This document shows, piece after piece, positions 9,350 to 16,810 of a stretch of 36,322 bases of DNA (position 1 is the first letter of the stretch; each line of letters begins with the position of its first letter). Source of the DNA: an uncultured Prevotella sp. (GTDB taxonomy: Bacteria > Bacteroidota > Bacteroidia > Bacteroidales > Bacteroidaceae); contig CAMJDL010000034.1 of assembly GCA_946404405.1 (NCBI GenBank), forward strand, positions 1-36,322, written 5' to 3'. The notes under the pieces were generated by a model that saw only the letters and a program-made list of their open reading frames with translations, ran no database searches and was not told where the DNA came from. Both the position numbers and the translations under genes were made by a program.

Positions 9350-9616
9350 TTGACTCGAAAATGTCCCTCCCTTCCTCCCGTCGCATAGTTCAAATGTCGA
9401 TGTACAAAGGGCTGAGGACACGGGAGGGATGTTTGTTTTCCCTCCCGTCTCCCTCCCGTTTTCTTCTTCGGCCACTCCCGTCATCAAAAAAAAGGACCCA
9501 AAATGGGAGGGTAACGGGAGGAACATTCGTTCTCCCTCCCGTGCCTCAAACGCCCTGTGCATAATGGTTTGAGCCATGCGACGGGACCAAGGGAGGGTAA
9601 TTTTGAAATGCCGTCA
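9350..9616. repeat. ~265-bp imperfect palindrome, MITE-like, C/G-run rich
   Basis: The left arm, from about 9350, reads as the reverse complement of the right arm down from about 9616. Matching blocks include CCCTCCCTT, TCCCGTCGCAT, a CAAA block, GGGC, GAGG and CACGGGAGGGA. Each arm is about 120 nt with small gaps, leaving a short centre near 9465-9500. Within the arms, 9420-9448 and 9514-9542 are two 29-nt hairpin units, each of nine plus eleven plus nine nt. The minus strand of 9440-9457 reads GGGAGGGAGACGGGAGGG, a perfect four-run quadruplex motif. No transposase or clear target-site duplication is visible. Confidence 0.75.
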
Positions 9617-9667
9617 AAAAGCGCTTAGATTGTCGAGCAAAATTTGGCATCTCATTACAAGAAATGG

Positions 9668-9693
9668 GGGAGCCAACCGTTGTGGCTGGCTCC
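9668..9693. other. GC-rich hairpin without T run
   Basis: GGGAGCCA pairs with TGGCTCCC, extended by CC/GG after one mismatch, around a 5-nt loop. No poly-T follows on either strand, so it does not look like an intrinsic terminator. Confidence 0.55.
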
Positions 9694-9700
9694 CTGCTGA

Positions 9701-9729
9701 TTTCAGGTTGTTCAGGATTCAATTAAAAA
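9701..9729. repeat. 29-nt direct repeat, copy 2
   Basis: 28 of 29 positions match 9111-9139; see that entry. Confidence 0.85.
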
Positions 9730-9884
9730 TGTCGTGATTATCCATCAGATTGTGAATAGGTATGCACCTTCAGTACGCTACAATTATTTTTGATGTGATG
9801 ATTTTGATGTTAATGTCACTTTTCCTTCTAACGTATTTAAAGTAGTGTAGTTTGAAATTAGAAATCTTCGATTTTTCTCGAAAT

Positions 9885-9945
9885 GAGACTCTTTTTTCCT
9901 ACCGTGGGACTGTTATTTCCTAAAGAAAGACTAATTTTGCAGACG
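9885..9945 (+). promoter_or_regulatory. Protease promoter with three 21-bp-spaced GACT motifs
   Basis: TAATTTTG at 9932-9939 fits the Bacteroidetes -7 box and implies a leader of about 70 nt for the C11 gene. GACT followed by a T-rich tract occurs at 9887, 9908 and 9929, exactly 21 bp apart. The first two 17-nt units are closely similar (GAGACTCTTTTTTCCTA and GGGACTGTTATTTCCTA), and the third runs into the -7 box. Two-turn spacing suggests a regulator bound along one face of the helix; this is inference. Confidence 0.5.
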
Positions 9946-10014
9946 AAAAAGAACAATAAAGGCGAAATTGCATGAAACTGATATAATAATTAACGAGTAA
10001 CAAAAATTTAGCGA

Positions 10015-11577
10015 ATGAAAAAGATTCTGATGACGCTCGCAGCCGTCCTTTGCTGCGCAATGACAACAACAGTGTTTACCGCTTGTTCGGTAGAGGACAA
10101 TCCTTTACCCCAACCGGAACCGGAGAGTTTAGCCGAGTACACCATTATGTATTATACTGGTGGTGCTGCTGACATCGATGGTGCCATGATTAATCTCCTA
10201 AATCATTTTTACAAAGCCAATCCTGAGGCTTACAAGAGGGTGAACGTCGTGATACAGTTCAAGTATTCTACTGTCGAAAATTTGAGCAACTCAGGCATGG
10301 AAGCAATCCGCTCAGGCTTCTGTAAGACGTTCGGTAGCAAGACATTACGATGGACCGTTGACCCTGCTAAAACACTTGATCAGGAGGCTTCTAACGAAGG
10401 TAACATCTATGGTGCCGACAATGCCGACATCACCTGTCCTGACTCGCTGACCAACTTCATTAACTGGGCGGCACAGAAATACCCGGCCAAGAAGTATATG
10501 TTGATTGTTGCCGACCACGGTGGCGGCTACATTCCTGTAACTGAACTGCCTGAGACGGGAACACGTACCAATCGCGGTTTACTGGCGGACGACGGCAATA
10601 ACCACAAGACCTTCAATATCTGGACGCTATGTCGTGGCATCAAAAATGCCAATGTCCGCTTGCAGACCGTCTTTATGCTGGCTTGCATGATGAACAACAT
10701 GGAGTATCAGTTCGAATTGAAGGACCTGTGCGACTACGTCATTGCCTCCACCTATACCATGCCTTCTTGGGGAGTTGCCCTCTACGAGCTGCCAGAATTG
10801 CTCAGCCAGCCCAATGTGGACATAGAAAAAGCCTTGGATACATACTGTAAGGACGATGTAAAAAGCTGGGATACTGAGGATGGAAAATCTGAGTCCACCG
10901 TGTTCTACTCCGATATGACTGTGACACGTACCGCCAACATCGATAAGCTGGGTACGATGATGCGGCAGTTTGTCGATCGCCTCTGTGAAACCTATACCAA
11001 CGGCACTGAGGCTCAGAAGCAGGCTATCGACAGTTGTACGGCACGAGCCGTCAAGGTTCAGGAAAACTATCCCTACTACGACGTGGCCAAATATATGAGC
11101 AGTATCATGTCTGCACTGCCCGAAGTCTATGATGTCAGCTTCTACAACCAGATGGAGGATGCCTTCAACAGTTGTATCGTCGCTCAGTATTATAGCGCTT
11201 ACCTTACCGCTCATCACTATATGGTAGACTATAGCGTCTTGCTTGGTGCTGGTGGTGCCCACAACTACATTATGTGGAACAAGAATCAAGAGACAGGTGC
11301 CATGACGCCAACGTCTGGACTTTTGTTTACCGATAATGGTGAGAAATACCAATTTGCCCTTGTTCCAACCGATGATTCTCAAAGCTACAAGATGGAGAAT
11401 ATAACGCTTCTGGACAATTGGGGCGGCACACTTGCAAGTGCCTACGAGCCATTGGCTTTCGATAAAGCCGTGGGTTGGAGCCGCTGGCTGCGACTCAACG
11501 GCCAGTGGCCAAACATCTTCTGTCCAAGCGGTCTTGAATTCGAGTTGCCCTCACCTGACACAGGCTTCCAGGACTGA
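10015..11577 (+). CDS. Clostripain-like (peptidase family C11) lipoprotein protease
   Basis: A 520-aa protein. A short signal peptide ends in a lipobox with Cys24 ('FTAC-SVEDNP'), predicting a lipid-anchored envelope enzyme. The C11 fold is shown by 'YTIMYYTGGAADIDG' near residue 42, the His motif 'ADHGGGY' (catalytic His168) and the Cys motif 'FMLACMMNNMEY' (catalytic Cys224); the 56-residue His-Cys gap matches clostripain closely. Family members cut after basic residues and often self-activate; substrates here are unknown. The gene stands alone between the repeat-rich region, which carries its promoter, and a bidirectional terminator. There is no SD sequence, as usual for Bacteroidetes; the start is the first ATG before the signal peptide. 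Confidence 0.88.
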   Translation: MKKILMTLAAVLCCAMTTTVFTACSVEDNPLPQPEPESLAEYTIMYYTGGAADIDGAMINLLNHFYKANPEAYKRVNVVIQFKYSTVENLSNSGMEAIRSGFCKTFGSKTLRWTVDPAKTLDQEASNEGNIYGADNADITCPDSLTNFINWAAQKYPAKKYMLIVADHGGGYIPVTELPETGTRTNRGLLADDGNNHKTFNIWTLCRGIKNANVRLQTVFMLACMMNNMEYQFELKDLCDYVIASTYTMPSWGVALYELPELLSQPNVDIEKALDTYCKDDVKSWDTEDGKSESTVFYSDMTVTRTANIDKLGTMMRQFVDRLCETYTNGTEAQKQAIDSCTARAVKVQENYPYYDVAKYMSSIMSALPEVYDVSFYNQMEDAFNSCIVAQYYSAYLTAHHYMVDYSVLLGAGGAHNYIMWNKNQETGAMTPTSGLLFTDNGEKYQFALVPTDDSQSYKMENITLLDNWGGTLASAYEPLAFDKAVGWSRWLRLNGQWPNIFCPSGLEFELPSPDTGFQD

Positions 11578-11593
11578 GATCAATTTAACTATT

Positions 11594-11633
11594 AAAAAAA
11601 GCAGCGCATCCGAAAAGGGGTGCGCTGCTTTTT
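11594..11633. terminator. Bidirectional intrinsic terminator between C11 protease and symporter
   Basis: GCAGCGCA (11601-11608) pairs with TGCGCTGC (11621-11628), extended inward by three more pairs. It is flanked by seven A on the left and five T on the right, so it can serve both convergent genes. Confidence 0.88.
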
Positions 11634-11647
11634 GGTATGTTCGATAC

Positions 11648-13174
11648 TTACTTGTAGCACTCGAAAATCTTGGAGACGGTGGTGCTGTCCATCTTGGGCG
11701 ACAGCAGGCTGGCAATCCAGCATACGGGGAAGCCGCCAACCATAGCAATGGCACCGCAGTTGATGGGGTTGATGGGGTTGCCTGCAAGCATGTTGATGAC
11801 CGTCAGACCTACGCCCCAGATGAAGCAGGCCCAGACGGAGATGCGGGTGACACCGCGCCAGTAGAGGCCGAGCATGAACGGAGCCAGGAATGCACCAGCC
11901 AGAGCACCCCACGAGATACCCATGAGCTGGGCGATGAACGTTGGGGGATTCAGCGCGATGAGCAGCGAGATGGCGATGAAGAACATGATGAGCACGCGCA
12001 TCACCACGACCTTACGACGCTCGATCTTCTCGGCAATCAAGTCGTCGATGCTGCCTTCCTCAACCTCGCCAGGCAGCGATTTCTTGTCGCGATAGATGAG
12101 GTCGAGGGTCATCGTAGAACTGGAGGTGAGCACCAGTGAAGCCAGCGTGGACATGGATGCCGAGAGCACCAGCAGCACAACAAGGGCTATCAGCACGTCG
12201 GGCAGGGTGACGAGCATGGCGGGAACGATGGAGTCGAAGGCTATCTTGCCCGTCGTCGGGTTGATGACGGGGTCGTAGAGACGTCCGAAACCGCCGAGGA
12301 AGTAGCAACCGCCAGCCACGATGAAGGCGAAGATGGTAGAGATGACGGTGCCGCGCTTGATGGCTGCCTCATCGGTGATGGAGTAGAACTTGCCCACCAT
12401 CTGGGGCAGACCCATGGTACCCAGAGATGTCAGGATAACCACGCCCAGCAGTCCCCAAGGATCGGGACCGAACCATGTGGCAAACATACCGCTGCCCGGT
12501 TCGGTAGCACCGTCGGCAGGAATCTGGGCCAGTTTTTCAACAGCCGTAGTCAGACCTCCGTTGTTATACAGTACGGCAGCAATGACGGCGACGATACCGA
12601 AGAGCATGATGATGCCCTGGATGAAGTCGTTCATAGCCGTAGCCTTGTAGCCGCCGAGAATGACGTAGACGGCAGTCAGAATAGACATGATGACCACGCA
12701 ATACTCATAAGGAATGTTGAAGCCCATCTCGAACAGACGCGAAATGCCGCTATAGACACCAGCGGTGTAGGGGATGAGGAATACGAAGGCGATGATAGAG
12801 GCTGCCACGCGCAAGCCCTGGTCGCCGAAACGGGTACCGAAGAAGTCGGGCATGGTGCGCGACTCGATGTGCTGCGTCATCAGCTTGGTGCGCTTGCCAA
12901 GGATAATCCATGCCAAGAGCGAACCGATAATGGCGTTGCCGATACCAATCCATGCAGAAGACAAACCGTATTTCCAGCCAAACTGTCCGGCATAGCCTAC
13001 GAAGACCACTGCCGAGAAATATGAGGTTCCGAAGGCGAAGGCCGTGAGCCAGGGACCTACGGCACGTCCGCCCAATACAAATCCATCGACACTGCTGGCC
13101 TGCTTGCGGGTGTAGAGACCCACACCAATCATCACGGCCAGGAAGATGAGGGTTAAGAGTACTTTGATGATCAT
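11648..13174 (-). CDS. Sodium:solute symporter (SSS/PutP-like family)
   Basis: A 508-aa, very hydrophobic protein with about 13 predicted membrane helices. The N-terminus carries 'YTRKQASSVDGFVLGGRAVG' and 'FGTSYFSAVVFVGYAG', typical of the first helices of the SSS family. 'LSASMSTLASLVLTSSS' corresponds to the helix with the conserved sodium-coordinating Ser/Thr residues. The substrate cannot be read from the sequence; proline-type carriers are the nearest family I recognise. It is the last gene of a minus-strand run (AI-2E protein, porin, symporter), 47 bp after the porin. That gap is mostly an octamer array. The C-terminus ends just before a terminator. Confidence 0.88.
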   Translation of the reverse strand: MIIKVLLTLIFLAVMIGVGLYTRKQASSVDGFVLGGRAVGPWLTAFAFGTSYFSAVVFVGYAGQFGWKYGLSSAWIGIGNAIIGSLLAWIILGKRTKLMTQHIESRTMPDFFGTRFGDQGLRVAASIIAFVFLIPYTAGVYSGISRLFEMGFNIPYEYCVVIMSILTAVYVILGGYKATAMNDFIQGIIMLFGIVAVIAAVLYNNGGLTTAVEKLAQIPADGATEPGSGMFATWFGPDPWGLLGVVILTSLGTMGLPQMVGKFYSITDEAAIKRGTVISTIFAFIVAGGCYFLGGFGRLYDPVINPTTGKIAFDSIVPAMLVTLPDVLIALVVLLVLSASMSTLASLVLTSSSTMTLDLIYRDKKSLPGEVEEGSIDDLIAEKIERRKVVVMRVLIMFFIAISLLIALNPPTFIAQLMGISWGALAGAFLAPFMLGLYWRGVTRISVWACFIWGVGLTVINMLAGNPINPINCGAIAMVGGFPVCWIASLLSPKMDSTTVSKIFECYK

Positions 13175-13186
13175 TGTTTTTAATTA

Positions 13187-13218
13187 TTTCGATGTTTCGA
13201 TATTTCGATGCTTCGAGG
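13187..13218. repeat. Octamer array, word TTTCGATG
   Basis: Four 8-nt units (TTTCGATG, TTTCGATA, TTTCGATG, CTTCGAGG) fill the gap between the porin stop and the symporter start. The same word is repeated six times at 33751-33798, 20 kb away, again directly before a gene start. Confidence 0.9.
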
Positions 13219-13221
13219 CAA

Positions 13222-14292
13222 TTAGAATGCTACCTGAACCTGACCCTGCAGCCAGTTGTAGTCCTTCTGGTAGTTACTCCATGTGCGGGTGTACTGCAAC
13301 TGCAGACGGCAGTTCTTGTAGAACCAGTACTGCAGTCCGGCAGTGGCCTGCGTCTGGTGGAACTTCATCTCGGTGTTGCGGTCGAAATAGTCGACAGAGG
13401 CAACGGCATCGAGACCGTCGGTAAGGGGAATGGTTGAGGTGACATAGCCACCCATGCTGCCTACTTCGCCATCCTTACCACCCAACCACTCGGCACGAAT
13501 CTTCATAGGACGTGCCTCCTTGTACTGACTGGGAGAGTAGGGCTTGCTCTTAACCTCGAAACCTGCGCTATAGCGGTCGCGACGGTAGTCGTCGCCCACC
13601 TGGATGTCAGGATTCCATGCGGCAGTACCAACGGCATGTCCGCGACCTTTCTGTCCGCTGACAACGAAGCGCAGCTGGTCAGAGGGGCGATACTCCAGTT
13701 TCAGGATGACATCCTTGTCGTCGTTACCATCCTTGCGGTTGATGCCCTGTCCGTTCATGATGCCCAGCTCGTAGTGCAGCTGGCCCTTGAACAGGTCGCC
13801 GTAGAGTTCCAAACCGAGGTCACGACCGTAGTGCAGACCGTAGAGGGGGTCGTAGCAACCGGCATAGCAGGTGACGGCCTGCGAGCAGACGTCGATGAGT
13901 TCGAGCTGTACGGGCGACAGGGGATTCTCCATCGAGAACGAGTTCTTGAACTGACCCAGACGGACGGTGAGCTCCTTGCCCTTCGTGACGCGATAGTCGG
14001 TGTAGAACTCCTGAACCACGCTGTTGAAGTCGTGCATGAAGAGGAAGAACCAGCGGTCGGTGATGCGAGCCTTGGCCCACAGCAGGGTACGCTTCAAGTT
14101 GTAACTGCTTTTGGGCGCTCCGCCACGCATAGCGTCTTCCTGATCGGTGTAGGCATAGCCAGCCTGGGCATAGCCGTTGAGGGTGATGCGGCTGCTCAGC
14201 TCCTGCATCCAGTCAATCTCCTTTTGCTCCTTCTGAGCACTGGCTGTCAGCGAGAACAGCATCATCAGGCAAATAATTTTTAATGCTTTCAT
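13222..14292 (-). CDS. Phosphate-selective porin O/P-family outer-membrane protein
   Basis: A 356-aa protein with a signal peptide (MKALKIICLMMLFSLTASAQ, cut after SAQ or nearby). It starts its barrel with 'RITLNGYAQAGYAYTD' and then 'KRTLLWAKARITDRWFFLFMHDF', 'RLGQFKNSFSMENP' and 'GRDLGLELYGDLF'. These are the usual landmarks of OprP/OprO-type porins, and it ends in a C-terminal Phe like outer-membrane barrels. It should let anions or small solutes through the outer membrane. It lies between the AI-2E-family gene (13 bp upstream) and the sodium symporter (47 bp downstream). A joint role in solute uptake across both membranes is plausible but inferred. Confidence 0.85.
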   Translation of the reverse strand: MKALKIICLMMLFSLTASAQKEQKEIDWMQELSSRITLNGYAQAGYAYTDQEDAMRGGAPKSSYNLKRTLLWAKARITDRWFFLFMHDFNSVVQEFYTDYRVTKGKELTVRLGQFKNSFSMENPLSPVQLELIDVCSQAVTCYAGCYDPLYGLHYGRDLGLELYGDLFKGQLHYELGIMNGQGINRKDGNDDKDVILKLEYRPSDQLRFVVSGQKGRGHAVGTAAWNPDIQVGDDYRRDRYSAGFEVKSKPYSPSQYKEARPMKIRAEWLGGKDGEVGSMGGYVTSTIPLTDGLDAVASVDYFDRNTEMKFHQTQATAGLQYWFYKNCRLQLQYTRTWSNYQKDYNWLQGQVQVAF

Positions 14293-14305
14293 CTTAAAAT
14301 TATAA

Positions 14306-15394
14306 TTAATTATTATCAGTTTTTACTTTCTTGACCACATATTTCTGATAGTAGGTAATTAACAGCGTGGTCATAGGCAGGGCGATAATCATGCCCAGAA
14401 TGCCCAATAGCGAACCCCAGATAGAGAGCGACAACAGGATGATGGCCGAATTAAGACCCGTAACGTGTCCCATAATACGTGGGGTGAGGATGGTGTCCTG
14501 AATAATCTGCACCACAGCGAAGACGATGATTACAGCCAGCATAATCAGCCAGAAACTCTGTCCTGTATCGGCAGCCTTGACCACTGCAAGCAAGATGGCC
14601 GGAACAAAGCCGACGAGTTGCAGGTAGGGCACCATGTTGAGCAGTCCGATAAACATGCCCAAGCCGATAGCCATGGGGAAATCGATGATGAGGAAACCGA
14701 TGCTGAACAGTACGCCGACGCAGAAAGCTACCAAACCCTGTCCGCGGAAGTAGAGGTTCATGCCATGCTGAACGTCGTTGACCAACTGAACGGCAAAACG
14801 ACGGAAACGCAGTGGCAACAAATCGACCCAACCACTGGAAATCTCTTCGTAGTCTAATAATATAAATAAGGTATAGAGCAAAACCATGGTCAGCGTCAGG
14901 ACGCTGGACAGCACATTAATGCTTTGGATGACGGCATCCCAAACCTTAGGCAACGTCTGCTTGACGCTCTCCAAGAAACCTTCCTGCGTGACGAGCGCCT
15001 TGACATCGTCGGTGGTGACATGCTCGTGGATGAAGTCCTCGACCAAGTTGGGGATATTGCTCAGATAGGCGTTGTTGCTGACATATTCTACCAGCAGGTC
15101 TTTTACGCGCAGGCTTTCTTCTATCATCGGCGGAATGATCAGCCACAACAGGCCTGCCAATACGAGACCCACCGTCAGGAATGCACATAGAATGCCTACA
15201 ATGCGGAACTTGAGACGGCAACGGTACTGGAAGAATTTGACCAGGGGAAAAAGAAGGTAGGAAATGAGCCAAGCCAGGAAGAAAGGCAGCAGGACGCTGC
15301 TCAGTCGGTTGAGTAACATAACAATGCCCACGACAATGATGACAGCCATCACACTGCGAATAAAACTGTCGAAAGTTATCTTCTTTTGCTCCAT
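14306..15394 (-). CDS. AI-2E family transporter (PerM/YdiK-like membrane protein)
   Basis: A 362-aa integral membrane protein with paired N-terminal helices ('VMAVIIVVGIVMLLNRLSS', 'LLPFFLAWLISYLLFPLV'), a soluble middle domain and a C-terminal helix cluster including 'GLLNMVPYLQLVGFVPAILLA', a hallmark of the family. Some members export autoinducer-2 and others are sodium/proton antiporters, so the substrate is open. I chose the ATG at 15394 (MEQKKITFDSF) over an upstream in-frame start, because a -7 box (minus TAATTTTG, 15403-15410) ends 8 nt before this ATG and would lie inside the longer form. It probably heads an operon with the porin and symporter. Confidence 0.85.
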   Translation of the reverse strand: MEQKKITFDSFIRSVMAVIIVVGIVMLLNRLSSVLLPFFLAWLISYLLFPLVKFFQYRCRLKFRIVGILCAFLTVGLVLAGLLWLIIPPMIEESLRVKDLLVEYVSNNAYLSNIPNLVEDFIHEHVTTDDVKALVTQEGFLESVKQTLPKVWDAVIQSINVLSSVLTLTMVLLYTLFILLDYEEISSGWVDLLPLRFRRFAVQLVNDVQHGMNLYFRGQGLVAFCVGVLFSIGFLIIDFPMAIGLGMFIGLLNMVPYLQLVGFVPAILLAVVKAADTGQSFWLIMLAVIIVFAVVQIIQDTILTPRIMGHVTGLNSAIILLSLSIWGSLLGILGMIIALPMTTLLITYYQKYVVKKVKTDNN

Positions 15395-15517
15395 AACGGC
15401 TGCAAAATTAATAAAAAAGGAGCAAAATGGCATAAAAATACCAAGAAAAATGCATGTTTGCCGAAAAACTTCATGTTTTTGTATCTAAATGTGCATATTT
15501 ATTACTACTTTTGCGCC
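15395..15517. promoter_or_regulatory. Divergent promoter region of the AI-2E gene and trmO
   Basis: Minus strand: TAATTTTG (15403-15410) lies 8 nt from the AI-2E start. Plus strand: TACTTTTG (15506-15513) lies only 4 nt from the trmO ATG. Both predict almost no leader. No heptamer array is present here, unlike the other divergent pairs. Confidence 0.6.
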
Positions 15518-16183
15518 ATGAACATTGAACCAATAGCCTATTTCCGTTCGCCGCTGACGTCGAAATTCGGCATTCCAAGGCAGAGTGGTATCGTGACAGA
15601 ACTGCACGGTACGATAGAGTTTGTGGCTAAATATGCACAACCCGAAGCCCTGCGGGGCTTACAGGCCTACGACTACGTGTGGCTGATATGGGGATTCTCG
15701 GAAAACGTTGAGGCAGAAAAGCATCCGACGGTGCGTCCGCCCCTGTTGGGAGGTAACGAAAGGATGGGAGTATGGGCCACGCGCTCGCCTTTCCGTCCGA
15801 ATAATTTAGGACTCTCGTCGGTACGCATAGTCAAGATTGACGCAGAGACAGCCCGTATCGAGGTTGCGGGTGCCGACCTGATGGACGGAACGCCCATTTA
15901 CGACGTCAAACCCTATCTGCCGTATGTGGACAGTCATCCGGATGCCCGCGGCGGTTTTACCGACAATCACGAGTGGCAGCGGTTGCAGGTGGACATCAGC
16001 GACGAGGAAGCCGCACGATTTGGTGCAGAAGACTTGAAAGTGCTTAAAGAATTATTGTCGCTCGACCCTCGTCCGCATTATCATCAGGACGGTTCACGCG
16101 AATATGGTATGCCATTCAAGGACTTCGACATAAGATTCAAAGTCAGCAACGGTGTGCTGTCTGTTATTTCCATTGAACATTGA
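15518..16183 (+). CDS. trmO: tRNA (N6-threonylcarbamoyladenosine(37)-N6)-methyltransferase TrmO
   Basis: A 221-aa protein of the TsaA/YaeB family, which methylates t6A37 to m6t6A37 in threonine tRNAs using S-adenosylmethionine. Family marks are 'PIAYFRSPLTSKFGIPRQSG' at the N-terminus, 'RMGVWATRSPFRPNNLGLS' around residue 84 and 'DGTPIYDVKPYLPYVDS' after it. The start at 15518 (MNIEPIAYF) is the homologous one and sits 4 nt past a -7 box; a longer in-frame start upstream would include that promoter and was rejected. The 3' end overlaps the convergent DUF4230 gene by 20 bp. Confidence 0.92.
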   Translation: MNIEPIAYFRSPLTSKFGIPRQSGIVTELHGTIEFVAKYAQPEALRGLQAYDYVWLIWGFSENVEAEKHPTVRPPLLGGNERMGVWATRSPFRPNNLGLSSVRIVKIDAETARIEVAGADLMDGTPIYDVKPYLPYVDSHPDARGGFTDNHEWQRLQVDISDEEAARFGAEDLKVLKELLSLDPRPHYHQDGSREYGMPFKDFDIRFKVSNGVLSVISIEH

Positions 16184-16769
16184 CATGCTGGAAACCCATG
16201 CTCTGCAAGAGTCGGCGCATCTGGACATCACCGTTCTTTCGCGCAGTCTCGATGTTCTGGGGTGTCAGACTATAATGTAGCATGCGCTGTTGCGCACGGC
16301 GGTAGAGCGTTTCGCGGTCGTGTGCTGTCCAGCGGCCACTCTCATGAAAACTCTTGGTGCGCGCTTCGTCGATGAAGTTGTCGTCGAGCAGGGTAGGACG
16401 CGGCAACCACATGGTGATGCTGTCGCCCTGCGTGGTAATCCACGTTGAGTCCATCTTCTGCATGTCGAGGCCCAGACGTACGGTACCATAATAGATACGC
16501 GCCAGATGGTCGTCGGTAAACAGACCCTTACGCGTGGTGTCAACCAATTCTTCGTTGCTGATAGCCAGAAACTCCCATTGTCCGATAGCGCGGATGCTCT
16601 CAATCTGCTGGGGAGTGACGTCGATATGCTGGTCGGCCTCCAGACTGATCTCGGTCTGTTGCACGCCACGAATCAGCCACCAGAGGAAGAGGATGGCAAC
16701 GATGATGCCGACAATGATCAGGATAATCCTGACGTCTTTTATCTTGTCGAAATAAATCTTGTTCATCAT
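16164..16769 (-). CDS. DUF4230 protein, membrane-anchored (second of a tandem pair)
   Basis: A 201-aa protein with one strong N-terminal transmembrane helix ('IILIIVGIIVAILFLWWLI') and an extracytoplasmic alpha/beta domain of the DUF4230 type ('FLAISNEELVDTTRKGLFTDD', 'IYYGTVRLGLDM', 'ITMWLPRPTLLDDNFIDEA'). The molecular role of DUF4230 is not known. I place the start at the ATG pair at 16764-16769; a GTG six bases further up is also possible. It follows its paralog on the same strand, with an octamer array filling the junction. The two are probably co-transcribed and may work as a pair. The 3' end overlaps trmO by 20 bp. Confidence 0.8.
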   Translation of the reverse strand: MMNKIYFDKIKDVRIILIIVGIIVAILFLWWLIRGVQQTEISLEADQHIDVTPQQIESIRAIGQWEFLAISNEELVDTTRKGLFTDDHLARIYYGTVRLGLDMQKMDSTWITTQGDSITMWLPRPTLLDDNFIDEARTKSFHESGRWTAHDRETLYRRAQQRMLHYSLTPQNIETARKNGDVQMRRLLQSMGFQHVNVQWK

Positions 16770-16770
16770 A

Positions 16771-16810
16771 CTCACTTTCTCATTTTCTCATTTCCTCAAT
16801 TTCTCAATTA
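16771..16810. repeat. Octamer array, word CTCATTTT
   Basis: Five 8-nt units (CTCACTTT, CTCATTTT, CTCATTTC, CTCAATTT, CTCAATTA) cover the junction of the two DUF4230 genes. The upstream gene's stop codon (16804-16806) lies in the array and the downstream start follows at once. Confidence 0.88.

Larger units (their letters stand above)
8889..10014. other. 1.1-kb gene-free region rich in repeats and hairpins
   Basis: No convincing gene lies between the lipoprotein and the C11 protease. In order it holds: the lipoprotein promoter, a nested inverted repeat (9060-9101), copy 1 of a 29-nt direct repeat (9111-9139), 22-nt tandem repeats (9158-9281), a ~265-bp imperfect palindrome (about 9350-9616), a GC-rich hairpin (9668-9693), copy 2 of the direct repeat (9701-9729), and an AT-rich stretch with 21-bp-spaced GACT motifs and the protease promoter. 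Short frames inside it are by-products of the palindrome. Confidence 0.8.

Noticed and set aside
9233..9577. Reading frames of 82-114 codons on both strands within the gene-free region
   Set aside because: They coincide with the arms of the large palindrome, are low-complexity (Ser/Pro/Gly/Arg-rich), have no initiation context and mirror each other because of the inverted symmetry.
9668..9693. Intrinsic terminator
   Set aside because: A good GC-rich stem, but neither strand has a T run after it and no gene ends nearby.
11432..12139. A 235-codon plus-strand frame across the C11 terminator into the symporter gene
   Set aside because: It crosses a strong terminator and lies opposite a well-supported transporter gene.
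15386..15517. N-terminal extension of TrmO starting upstream
   Set aside because: It would translate the divergent promoter region, and the recognised family N-terminus begins at 15518.
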